A DNA stretch of 64,000 nucleotides, taken from contig JBCCHB010000074.1 in the NCBI GenBank assembly GCA_039028975.1, positions 1-64,000 on the forward strand, read 5' to 3'. Shown one piece after another: positions 1 to 7,287 of this stretch. Both the position numbers and the translations under genes were made by a program. Numbering within the stretch: position 1 is the stretch's first letter; every line of letters starts with the position of its first letter. The notes beneath the pieces were generated by a model, which searched no databases, was not told where the DNA came from, and saw only the letters and a program-made list of their open reading frames with translations. Source of the stretch: JAHBNG01 sp039028975 (GTDB lineage: Bacteria; Chloroflexota; Anaerolineae; Caldilineales; Caldilineaceae).

Positions 1-241
1 GAGATGTTGCATAGCTATTGTAGCTTCCAGAATAATGAGGTAAATGAGCTACTTAGGCCGCAAAAGAGTAAAGCACACTCTTTCGCAGAGTATTATGAAA
101 TTACAATGAGCCCTTTGATAGGTGAGTTTTTTAAAGGTATCTTATTATGGTTATATTACTGTATGGTTGGTGTATGTTGCTATTGGGCGGTTGAAAAAAA
201 AACGTGCATGTCGCCGTTCTGTCCCCCCCCCTGTCGGCTGT

Positions 242-293
242 GCTTGTCGAAGCCGACGCTCCCCTTCGACAAGCTCAGGGGGCTGAACGGTTA
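242..293. repeat. Inverted pair of the CTTCGACAAGCTCAGG motif
   Basis: GCTTGTCGAAG (242-252) and CTTCGACAAGC (264-274) are perfect inverted copies separated by 11 bases, followed by GGGGGCTGAACGGTTAC. The same motif and the same trailing block (GGGGGC..GA.CGGTTAC) recur at 54113-54184, and one copy lies inside another hairpin at 6404-6430. This short palindromic repeat is known to be scattered through many bacterial genomes. Its function is not established. Confidence 0.75.
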
Positions 294-380
294 CAAGTGG
301 AAAGAAGCCTGTCGATTTTTGGTCTTACCATTCGTCGTATATGATAGAGAAAAGAACATTTGTTTGTGGCTGATTCACTT

Positions 381-494
381 GTAGATGGCCAGAAAAAGCT
401 TGTTCCCGTGATGACAGGATGGTCTTCCTTTTTCTGATTACTTCTTACTCAATTGGATTGGATTCGGGACAAAATTTTGCTGGCGGACATTATA
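381..494 (+). repeat. Interspersed hairpin repeat, family C, copy 1
   Basis: The left end GTAGATGGCCAGAAAAAGC and the right end GACAAAATTTTGCTGG match three other copies at 3767-3884, 44748-44841 (reversed) and 54845-54957. The ends are partly inverted repeats (CCAGAAAAA...CTTGTCCC type), bounded by TATA-like bases. This copy has the most diverged centre. There is no coding capacity, so it is probably a non-autonomous or MITE-like element. Confidence 0.65.
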
Positions 495-507
495 AATTGG
501 AGGAAAC

Positions 508-1224
508 ATGTCGGATATCAACGCCTTTAACGGTTTTTCCAAGGACGGCATCAAATTTTTGCTGGAGCTAGAAAAAAATAATACGAAAGAGTGGTTTGAG
601 GAGCGCAAAGACATTTACCGACAGGAGTTGCTGTTGCCAGCTCAGTCACTTGTTAAGGCACTTGGTGAGCGTCTACAACAGATATCACCCGACATTGTCG
701 CCGATACACGTGCAAACGGTGCTGGCTCCTTGATGCGGATCTACCGCGACGTTCGCTTTAGCAAGGACAAGACCCCATACAAGACCAACATCGGTATGCT
801 CTTTTGGGAGGGGCCACGCAAAAAATCCGAGAATCCCACCTTTGGCTTCCAATTCGGAACCTGGGGCGCTGGGCTTTATGCTGGTCAATGGGTCTTTCCT
901 AAGGATATGCTGCCGGTCTACCGGGAAGCCATCATCGATGATAGGCTAGGGATTGAGTTAGAGGCAGCCATTCAAACCGTTGAGAAGGCGGGAGATTACC
1001 AAGTCGAAGGAGAGAAGTACAAGCGAGTTCCATCCGGATTCGATGCAGAGCATCCCCGGGCAGAGTTGTTAAAGCACAAAGGGCTACATGTTTCATCCCC
1101 CCAGCTCGAACCGGAGCTATTGCTGTCAGCAGACCTGCCCGATTTCCTCTTTGAGCAGTGCCGAAACATGGCTCCGGTTCAACAGTGGTTGGTAAGGGTG
1201 GATAAAAGAACAAGAGGTTTATGA
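508..1224 (+). CDS. DUF2461 domain-containing protein (TIGR02453 family)
   Basis: This 238-residue cytosolic protein is recognised by the N-terminal pattern of the family: F.GFSKDGIKFLLELEKNN followed by KEWFEERKDIY, and later RIYRDVRFSKDKTPYKTN. The length is typical. No enzymatic activity is established for the family. The start at 508 is supported by a GGAGG five bases upstream. A family C hairpin repeat ends about 14 bases before the coding sequence and may separate it from any upstream transcription unit. It is convergent with the methyltransferase gene, only one base from its stop, so the two genes share a 3' boundary with no visible terminator. The family call is confident; the function is unknown. 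Confidence 0.85.
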   Translation: MSDINAFNGFSKDGIKFLLELEKNNTKEWFEERKDIYRQELLLPAQSLVKALGERLQQISPDIVADTRANGAGSLMRIYRDVRFSKDKTPYKTNIGMLFWEGPRKKSENPTFGFQFGTWGAGLYAGQWVFPKDMLPVYREAIIDDRLGIELEAAIQTVEKAGDYQVEGEKYKRVPSGFDAEHPRAELLKHKGLHVSSPQLEPELLLSADLPDFLFEQCRNMAPVQQWLVRVDKRTRGL

Positions 1225-1225
1225 G

Positions 1226-1981
1226 CTAACCCTTCCCACACAAATACAAAATCTGGTCACTCTCATCTGTCACGGAACTGCCATCCCAATCGCTAAACCG
1301 ATCTAGGACGACTAGGCCGTTGTAATGAAAGAGTGCCTCCATCTCTTTGGGCATGATGTAGCGAAGGGCTAGCTTCACCTCGTGGCTTTGGGATGTGCCG
1401 TCCTCGTCCTTCCAGCGACGAAAAAAATTCTGGTGGTGGATCTGGTTCTGGTAATCGAACTGATCAGAGCCGGAGACGTGGACGGTGTGCCCTTTTGGGG
1501 ACTGATAGGTGAACCATGGCTCTTCATCGCAATTAACGAGTCGGTTGGGGTGGCATAGGGCTGCATCCAGCATAAAGCGGCCATCATCAGCTAAGTGCTC
1601 TCGGACGTTGCTCAACATGGCCGCCTGCTCAGGAAGGGTGAATAAGTGTTCGAGAACGGACCCTCTGGCAAAGATGAGTGCGTACTTCTGCTTGAGCTGA
1701 AAGTGCCGCACATCAGCTTCAACCCAACGGATAGGCAGTGGGCCGGCTTTGGCTCGTGCGTGGGCCAACATTTGGGGCATCACATCTAGGCCGGTGATCT
1801 CAATGCCTTCCTGGGCCAGTGGAATGGTCACCCGCCCAGTGCCACACCCAAGCTCCAAGACGGGTCCATTTGCAGCCTGGGCTAATGTAAGTAAGAAGGA
1901 ACCTTCGGCAATAAAGGGTGTGCTTTCGAGATCGTGGAGGATGGGATCCAGATAGTTATCGGTGTTGTCGTGATCGATCAT
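1226..1981 (-). CDS. Class I SAM-dependent methyltransferase
   Basis: This 251-residue protein has a single Rossmann methyltransferase fold. Motif I is LELGCGTGRVTIPLA (about residues 42-56). The acidic residue of motif II is in ITGLDVMPQMLAHAR, and motif III is WVEADVRHF. A further acidic strand (FARGSVLEHL) follows. The C-terminal half, rich in Trp/Phe/His with a YQNQIHHQNFFRRW stretch, is probably the substrate-specific part. Such proteins usually methylate small molecules, but the substrate cannot be read from sequence. Family A repeat copy 1 lies directly upstream (1999-2085), between this gene and selO, which is on the same strand, so co-transcription with selO is possible. Confidence 0.85.
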   Translation of the reverse strand: MIDHDNTDNYLDPILHDLESTPFIAEGSFLLTLAQAANGPVLELGCGTGRVTIPLAQEGIEITGLDVMPQMLAHARAKAGPLPIRWVEADVRHFQLKQKYALIFARGSVLEHLFTLPEQAAMLSNVREHLADDGRFMLDAALCHPNRLVNCDEEPWFTYQSPKGHTVHVSGSDQFDYQNQIHHQNFFRRWKDEDGTSQSHEVKLALRYIMPKEMEALFHYNGLVVLDRFSDWDGSSVTDESDQILYLCGKG

Positions 1982-1998
1982 GCCAACATGCTAAATAT

Positions 1999-2085
1999 TA
2001 CAGTAAGCTCTGTTTGAAAACGGTAGTTTCCTATTGCCTCTATCACAAGAGACGAACTACCGTTTTCAACACAACCGCACTTTAA
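1999..2085 (+). repeat. Interspersed hairpin repeat, family A, copy 1 (loop flipped)
   Basis: Perfect 15-base arms TTGAAAACGGTAGTT (2014-2028) and AACTACCGTTTTCAA (2055-2069) flank a 26-base loop (2029-2054). The outer ends are TAAGCTCTG and CAACCGCACTTTA. The flanks match copies at 29451 and 39899 in the same orientation, but the loop matches the reverse complement of theirs. The last bases supply the selO stop codon (TAA on the minus strand, 2084-2082). Confidence 0.9.
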
Positions 2086-3755
2086 GAACTACAGGAGAGC
2101 ATGGAACATCCTGGACGATTTCTGGCCCATTCGGGACGCTTGGCGGCAAATTCTTCTTTTTCTGGCTGCTCATCATAGGGCTGACGCAAAACGTCGAGCA
2201 GTTCGTTCACTAGTAAGTAATCTCCGCCTTCGGCTTTGTCGATAGCCAACTGAGCTAAGTAGTTTCGTAAGACATACTTGGGATTGACCGCATTCATACG
2301 CGTGCGCCGCTCTGCATCGCCAATACCCTCCTGTATAACCCGTTCTCTGTATTCGCCAAGCCACTTTACGAGTCTGCCTATATACTCATCATTGATGGCA
2401 TCCGGCTCGTAGTAAGCATCCATGAGGGGTCGTATCTGTACAGAGTTGCTCGCTGTTTCAGACGGTTTAGCGAGCAAGGGCAGATCGGCCAGCCTCCGAT
2501 AGAAGAGGGTCATATCTGTCTCAACTAATTGTAGAATGCTCAACAGCTCAGTAATGAGTGCCCCATCTTCCTCGCTGGATAGCCTCTCTAGCCCTAGTTT
2601 CTGGGCCATCATTTGATTGTATCCCTGCTGGAACGTTTCTACATAAACGGTCAGAGCCTCTTCCAAGGGAGGCACTTCTTCAATTAGTGGGTAGATGGCA
2701 TTGGCCAATTGAACAAGATTCCAGTGGGCAATCTGGGGTTGATGACCAAAGCGGTAGCGTCGCCCGTTGGCATCGGTCGTATTGGGCGTCCAGTTGGGAT
2801 CGTAATCTTCAAGCCAACCATAAGGGCCGTAATCAATGGTCAAGCCCAATATGGACATGTTGTCCGTATTCATGACGCCATGGACAAAACCGACCCGCAT
2901 CCAGTGTACAATCATCTCGGCCGTGCGGCGGCAAACCTCTGTAAACCACTGCAGGTAGGTCGTTTTTGATAGTTCCTTGTTGTTATCGCTCTCGCCATTG
3001 TTGCTACTGCTTTCGCCTTCGGTAGAGACTAGATGAGGAAAGTCACTGCGAATCGTATATTCCACCAATTGCCGCAGTAACTCGATCTCATTGCGTGAGG
3101 CAAAGATTTCAAAGTTCCCAAAGCGGATAAAAGAAGGTGCAACCCGACAGACAACGGCTCCCGGCTCTTCCTGGGGGTTGCCGCTGTAGAACATGTCACG
3201 GACCACTGGCTCCCCTGTAACGGTCAAGCTAAGCGCCCTGGTGGTGGGTACTCCCAGATGATGCATGGCTTCGCTACAGAGAAATTCACGTATGGAAGAA
3301 CGCAGGACTGCCAAACCGTCGGCACTGCGGGAGTAAGGCGTGGGACCAGCCCCTTTTAATTGCAGGCTCCAATGCTCACCCCGGTCATTGATAATCTCGC
3401 CCAAATTAATGGCCCGTCCATCGCCTAACTGCCCTGCCCAGTTGCCAAACTGATGACCGCCATAGCACATGGCGTGGGGATCCATCCCTTCCAGGAGTTG
3501 ATTACCCGTGAAGATCTCTACAAATTGGTTCGATTCAATATCTTCCTGGCTAAGCCCCAAGGAGTCAGCCACTTCCTGGGCGAAAGCGACTAGTCTGGGT
3601 TGACGAACTGACTTGGGGGTAACCCTGGAGAAGCAAGCACCCATCACTTGCCTAGGCCGAATCTCTGTAGATGGATCGGCAGGAAGTTGAGCTGTAAACC
3701 GATTGCTGAAGTGTAAAGCATCTAGCGTGTTTGATTTCGTTTCTATCGCTGTCAT
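2082..3755 (-). CDS. selO: Protein adenylyltransferase SelO (YdiU/UPF0061)
   Basis: This is a 557-residue pseudokinase-fold enzyme that, in characterised homologues, transfers AMP from ATP to Ser/Thr/Tyr of target proteins and is linked to redox stress. Seen here are LQLKGAGPTPYSRSADG (ATP-binding region), SIREFLCSEAMHHLG, GFVHGVMNTDNMSILG, IDYGPYGW, and the conserved redox C-terminus CSMLSCSS. The open frame extends 24 codons further upstream, but that part lies in a family C repeat, so the ATG at 3755 (MTAIETK) is chosen. A Ser/Asn-rich insert (SEGESSSNNGESDNNKE) lies at about residue 240. The stop codon lies inside repeat family A. It lies downstream of sppA on the same strand, separated by the repeat. 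Confidence 0.93.
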   Translation of the reverse strand: MTAIETKSNTLDALHFSNRFTAQLPADPSTEIRPRQVMGACFSRVTPKSVRQPRLVAFAQEVADSLGLSQEDIESNQFVEIFTGNQLLEGMDPHAMCYGGHQFGNWAGQLGDGRAINLGEIINDRGEHWSLQLKGAGPTPYSRSADGLAVLRSSIREFLCSEAMHHLGVPTTRALSLTVTGEPVVRDMFYSGNPQEEPGAVVCRVAPSFIRFGNFEIFASRNEIELLRQLVEYTIRSDFPHLVSTEGESSSNNGESDNNKELSKTTYLQWFTEVCRRTAEMIVHWMRVGFVHGVMNTDNMSILGLTIDYGPYGWLEDYDPNWTPNTTDANGRRYRFGHQPQIAHWNLVQLANAIYPLIEEVPPLEEALTVYVETFQQGYNQMMAQKLGLERLSSEEDGALITELLSILQLVETDMTLFYRRLADLPLLAKPSETASNSVQIRPLMDAYYEPDAINDEYIGRLVKWLGEYRERVIQEGIGDAERRTRMNAVNPKYVLRNYLAQLAIDKAEGGDYLLVNELLDVLRQPYDEQPEKEEFAAKRPEWARNRPGCSMLSCSS

Positions 3756-3766
3756 GTCGAATAACC

Positions 3767-3884
3767 TATAGATGACCAGAAAAAAGTCTTGTCCCCGTGA
3801 AGACGGGGATGCCCTCCTATCGCGCAATTTCCCAGAGTGAATTGGTCAAGACTCGGAACAAGACTTTTCTGGTGAAGTGTATTA
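3767..3884 (+). repeat. Interspersed hairpin repeat, family C, copy 2
   Basis: The left end is TATAGATGACCAGAAAAAAG and the right end is ACAAGACTTTTCTGG. CCAGAAAA.AGTCTTG pairs with the complementary right arm around a smaller inner hairpin CCCCGTGAAGACGGGG. It fills the entire gap between sppA (stop 3887) and selO (start 3755), so it may act on the sppA-selO transcript as a terminator or processing site. Confidence 0.8.
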
Positions 3885-3886
3885 AC

Positions 3887-4822
3887 CTATCGCCCTGAAT
3901 AAAGATACATAAGCATGGGGCCAGATTGGAGTTGAAGTAGCTCCTTGATTTCACCGATAAGAGATGGACGGTGGCTGAAAGAGGTCAGCAGTTCCAGGAA
4001 GCTTGGCTCTTGATTGTATTCGATGGTGGGCGGATCGCCCTCAATACCACCGAGTTCACCAGCTCGTTTAATCACGTCTGGCAGATATCCTAAATTATCA
4101 ACCAGATTTAATTCCATTGCTTGTTTGCCTGTACAGATTCGACCATCAGCAAACTCGCGGACCGTGCCATCTTTTAGCCCGCGCCCCTCGGCAACAATGG
4201 CGACAAATGCATCATAGGCTTCATCAATCATAGAGCGCCAAATCGCTTCCTCGGCCTCAGTGGCATCTTCAAATGGGTTTCCCATATCTTTAAAGGTACC
4301 GCTCTTGTAGACAATACTATCAACCCCATATTCGGCTGCTAGATCATCATAATTGAGCAGTTGAATGATGACGCCAATGGAGCAGGTCAGCGTGTGGGGG
4401 CTAGCCCAAATTTCGTCTGTTGGCGCGGAGACGTAGTAGCCACCTGATGCCGCGATGCTGCCCATGGCTGAAAGGATGGGTTTGCTCATCTCGCCTACCT
4501 GTAAAGCGATCTCATCCGAGGCATAGACGCTGCCACCAGGTGTGTCCACTACCAACACCACAGCTTTCACCTGCTCACTTTCATCAGCCTTCTTTAGCTG
4601 GTCGATGATGGTGGTGCTGAATGCGCCACCTGTGTTGGTGAAAGGATTGGCGTTATCACCCGAGCCAGAGAGAATCGTTCCCTCTACTCGTACAAGAGCC
4701 ACTGCGTCCCCTTGCACCGGTGTCTCAAAACCATCCATTCCTATACCGAGGGCAAAGATGAGGCCGCAGCCAACGAGAATAAACAGAAAAATACCACCAA
4801 TCCAAAGTAAGGTTTTTCGCAT
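3887..4822 (-). CDS. sppA: Signal peptide peptidase SppA, short form (S49)
   Basis: This 311-residue membrane-anchored serine protease degrades leftover signal peptides. One N-terminal transmembrane segment (residues about 5-27) is followed by the periplasmic or extracytoplasmic S49 domain. The nucleophile lies in GSIAASGGYYVSAP (Ser126) and the general-base lysine in YKSGTFKDMGNP (Lys178). The 52-residue spacing matches the bacillary short form. VVDTPGGSVYAS is the conserved strand preceding them. GGAGAAC precedes the ATG. It is the first gene of a minus-strand pair with selO. The assignment is secure; the substrate range is unknown. Confidence 0.93.
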   Translation of the reverse strand: MRKTLLWIGGIFLFILVGCGLIFALGIGMDGFETPVQGDAVALVRVEGTILSGSGDNANPFTNTGGAFSTTIIDQLKKADESEQVKAVVLVVDTPGGSVYASDEIALQVGEMSKPILSAMGSIAASGGYYVSAPTDEIWASPHTLTCSIGVIIQLLNYDDLAAEYGVDSIVYKSGTFKDMGNPFEDATEAEEAIWRSMIDEAYDAFVAIVAEGRGLKDGTVREFADGRICTGKQAMELNLVDNLGYLPDVIKRAGELGGIEGDPPTIEYNQEPSFLELLTSFSHRPSLIGEIKELLQLQSGPMLMYLYSGR

Positions 4823-4958
4823 TATCAGTTCTCCATATGTCTAAGGAATGAGACGTAAATAACTTGCGCGCTTCATTCAGGGATGACACCATCAAATAGC
4901 CAAATTATTTATCTCTTGCCCTTGAAAGTTCAATGATTTACGCTCCATCCAATTTGCC

Positions 4959-5960
4959 TCAGGCCATAATCCTGGCTTTTTCCTCAGTGATCTCCCACTT
5001 CAATGGATCGCCAGCCAAATAACGGGCCAGCTCTTCTACCATATATTGACCCATCCGCCGGCACTCTTGGGTAAGACTACCAGCAATATGAGGTGTGATT
5101 ATAAGATTCGGCAATGAATAGAGCGGTGAGCCATGTTCAGGTGGCTCGGGCCACGTCACATCCAGAATTGCCCAGAGATCCGGTCGGGCTTCCAACGTGG
5201 CGATGAGTTCATCTTCACGCACAATGGCCCCACGAGAGGTGTTGATGAAGGTGCTATTGGGCTTCATGCTGCCAATCAGAGTACCCATAATCAGTCCTAC
5301 CGTTTCAGGCAGCCAAGGCGTATGGACAGAGACTACATCGGCTTGGGCAAAGAGTTCCTCCAATGGAACCAAAGTAACCCCTAAGTTGTCCGCATCGGAC
5401 TGGGTGGCGAAAGGATCATACGCAATAACCTGCATATCAAAAGGGCGCAACCGCTCGCAGACCAAGCGGCCAATCATACCCAATGAAACTAAGCCGACAG
5501 TCGTTCCAAAAGCCCCCACTATCTTATTTCGCTCGGTCTGACTCGGATAGGTTCCCTGTTCTTTGATGCTCTTTTGAAGAGGCCAGAAACGCTTTAAGCT
5601 AAGCAATATCGTGCTGAGCGTATACTCAGAAACAGGAACTGCGTTGGCCGCATAGGCACTGGTGAGCAAAATCTCTTGCGTCCAAAAGGCATCGGTAACA
5701 AAGCTGCGAACCGTCCCTGCTCCATAGAAAAAAGCCTGCAAGTTGGGACAATGCGCCAGAAATTGAGCATCCAGCTTAGGCGCCCCCCAACCAGATAAGA
5801 TCAGATCCACATCCTCTAAGCAAGCCATATTTTGCTCAATGCTCTCGGCCGTTTCTGGTGGGCCAACAAACTCGACCATGGCTTGAAGAGAGTGTTGCTG
5901 CTCGGGGCCGTAAATCAGATCGCGATTATTCAAAAGGTAAAGGGCTTTCAATTTATCCAT
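4959..5960 (-). CDS. D-isomer-specific 2-hydroxyacid dehydrogenase
   Basis: This 333-residue NAD(P)-dependent oxidoreductase has an N-terminal catalytic half, then a Rossmann domain with VGLVSLGMIGRLVCERL (a variant of GxGxxG, with SLGMIG). The catalytic Arg is in NTSRGAIV, the Glu in DVTWPEPPE and the His in ITPHIAGS. Family members reduce 2-keto acids to D-2-hydroxy acids or oxidise phosphoglycerate-type substrates; here the substrate is not evident. The extra upstream codon is TTG, so the ATG at 5960 is preferred. No clear Shine-Dalgarno sequence is visible. A family A repeat (5977-6061) lies directly upstream and would sit within or next to its promoter. Confidence 0.88.
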   Translation of the reverse strand: MDKLKALYLLNNRDLIYGPEQQHSLQAMVEFVGPPETAESIEQNMACLEDVDLILSGWGAPKLDAQFLAHCPNLQAFFYGAGTVRSFVTDAFWTQEILLTSAYAANAVPVSEYTLSTILLSLKRFWPLQKSIKEQGTYPSQTERNKIVGAFGTTVGLVSLGMIGRLVCERLRPFDMQVIAYDPFATQSDADNLGVTLVPLEELFAQADVVSVHTPWLPETVGLIMGTLIGSMKPNSTFINTSRGAIVREDELIATLEARPDLWAILDVTWPEPPEHGSPLYSLPNLIITPHIAGSLTQECRRMGQYMVEELARYLAGDPLKWEITEEKARIMA

Positions 5961-5976
5961 CAATTTTATTCATTAA

Positions 5977-6061
5977 TAATACTCAGCTCCGTTTGGGAAC
6001 TGTACATTGATTACTCTTATGGAGCTCTGGCAGATAGGGTTTTCAAATCGACCGCGGTATA
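5977..6061 (+). repeat. Interspersed repeat, family A, copy 2
   Basis: The left end TAATACTCAGCTCCGTTTGG and the right end TTTTCAAATCGACCGCGGTATA define the second subtype of family A. Its outer ends are TATACT-like inverted termini and its inner palindrome is degenerate. It lies immediately upstream of the dehydrogenase gene. The reversed copy at 44838-44921 is its closest relative in the window. Confidence 0.75.
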
Positions 6062-6375
6062 GCCTGCTAAATTGATTCAATGCGGTTAATTTTTCAGACG
6101 TAAAATCTAATATCCTATTGTACTATGGTTCACTTCGTAGGACTATATCGCAGATTACAGAGGGGCATCTTGGCTTCTGGGAGATGCTGTGATCGCCTAC
6201 GCAATAATGCTGAATTTTAAAAGAGGTATTGATTTCGATATTTTTTTCTGGTATACTCAATAAGTCGTAATAATTTGGTGGGTATATGCTTCCAGAAGGC
6301 GGATAGTGCAAAAGTGACCTATTCATGAGGCATAGCGTACTTGTCTTGAGGATTTCATATCCACTTGGTGCATGC

Positions 6376-6458
6376 TATAGTCTTTAAGAAAAAGATTTTC
6401 CAGTTGTCCCCTGAGCTTGTCGAAGGGCGGCTGGAAAATCTTTTTCTGGATATCTATA
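6376..6458 (-). repeat. Family C-related hairpin carrying the CTTCGACAAGCTCAGG motif in its loop
   Basis: Perfect 15-base arms AAAAAGATTTTCCAG (6389-6403) and CTGGAAAATCTTTTT (6431-6445) enclose a 27-base loop containing CCCCTGAGCTTGTCGAAGG. The right outer end, TTTTCTGGATATCTATA, matches the terminus of family C elements. Read on the minus strand it is a family C element whose centre has been replaced by the other repeat. Confidence 0.75.
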
Positions 6459-6490
6459 TAAACGTCATACGTTTGAAGGGAGAGATTTAG

Positions 6491-6715
6491 CGGAGAACAT
6501 ATAATTACGGAAAGAGAGCGCATGGCCCGCATGATGAATTTAGCAATGCGGGTGACGAGGATGGGGTTCTTGGTGTCAAAGCCAAGTTAACTGTAGCAGG
6601 TGAAATCTCACCACGATCATAATCAGTAGATTGCAAAGGCAATGAGAGATTTTTCGGTTCCGTCGCAAGCAGATCGGTCACGGTCGCAAAACGGTACTGT
6701 AAGCAAACAGAATGA
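6491..6715 (+). pseudogene. Possible decayed reading frame with one in-frame stop
   Basis: One plus-strand frame reads without a start codon through a protein-like segment that includes HGPHDEFSNAGDEDGVLGVK and KLTVAGEISPRS. It hits TAA (6620-6622) and then continues in the same frame through SVDCKGNERFFGSVASRSV to a TGA at 6713. The composition looks like coding sequence, unlike the flanks, but no family is recognised and no start or ribosome-binding site is seen. It may be a remnant of a surface-protein gene. The call is weak. Confidence 0.25.
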
Positions 6716-6975
6716 CATTGCAATCCACGGATAACATGATTCTACAGGAAAATCGAGAGATCAGCGGATGCCCCCAGGTCAATTCCACTGGCCTGATCTG
6801 AAACAATCTATTTACTATCTCCTGTTTCAGATATATCTTTCCCACACTTTACCTATCAAGCAGATGTTGAAACCCCTTGGGTAACCATTGGATTAACCAG
6901 CATCAAGCAGTGGACATACAGAAGCACGATCGAACCAACAGGGTAGAGATGGTATCTACTTTGTTGTTTGTTGGC

Positions 6976-7060
6976 TATACTCAACTCCGTTAGAAAACCG
7001 GAGGCTGGTTGTACTTGTGGGTCTATTGAAGATTCCGATTTTCAAGACGACCACAGTCTA
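6976..7060 (+). repeat. Interspersed repeat, family A, copy 3 (diverged)
   Basis: The left end is TATACTCAACTCCGTTAG and the right end is ATTTTCAAGACGACCACAGT. Inner arms are degenerate (GAAAACCGGAG versus TTCCGATTTTC). Same orientation as copy 2. Confidence 0.6.
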
Positions 7061-7189
7061 GTCTGCCAAAAGTCGAGTCGGCTATGCCAAATATCTTCTG
7101 TGTGAACAGCTAAAAAAGAAACACCCTTTTTGGTCAGATCGATTGGATCAGATCTGATGAATCTGATCGCGCCCCTAATCAAACCAGAC

Positions 7190-7225
7190 TATACTCGGCT
7201 CCGTTTTCAAATCGACTGGAATGTA
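7190..7225 (+). repeat. Family A mini-derivative with internal deletion
   Basis: The left end TATACTCGGCTCCG is joined directly to the right end TTTTCAAATCGAC, leaving about 36 bases. A second such derivative, reversed, is at 54043-54076. This is what excision of the central hairpin would leave. It sits 63 bases upstream of the glmS start. Confidence 0.65.
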
Positions 7226-7287
7226 GAACGGCTGCTGGTACACCTCTGCTGGGCGCGATGAAATACACTCAACGGAGTAATAACAAC

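Larger units (their letters stand above)
1..507. other. Leading spacer without a convincing gene
   Basis: An open frame at 4-384 on the plus strand has no recognisable domain and an atypical composition. It runs through the repeated CTTCGACAAGCTCAGG motif, so I do not call it a gene. The region holds two repeats (242-293 and 381-494, listed separately) and a run of eight or nine C near 223-231. Nothing else is seen before the ribosome-binding site of the next gene. Confidence 0.6.
6062..7287. other. 1.2-kb spacer upstream of glmS with repeats and a decayed frame
   Basis: Short minus-strand open frames here (6123-6326, 6323-6532, 6505-6723) show no domain. Supportable items are a family C-related hairpin (6376-6458), a probable decayed plus-strand frame (6491-6715), a 10-base inverted repeat ATCTGAAACA/TGTTTCAGAT (6796-6832), family A copies at 6976-7060 and 7190-7225, and GATCAGAT/ATCTGATC (7146-7168). 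No glmS ribozyme core is recognisable immediately upstream of glmS. Confidence 0.6.

Noticed and set aside
4..384. 126-codon plus-strand frame at the window edge
   Set aside because: No domain, atypical composition, and it runs through a known intergenic palindrome repeat and a poly-C run.
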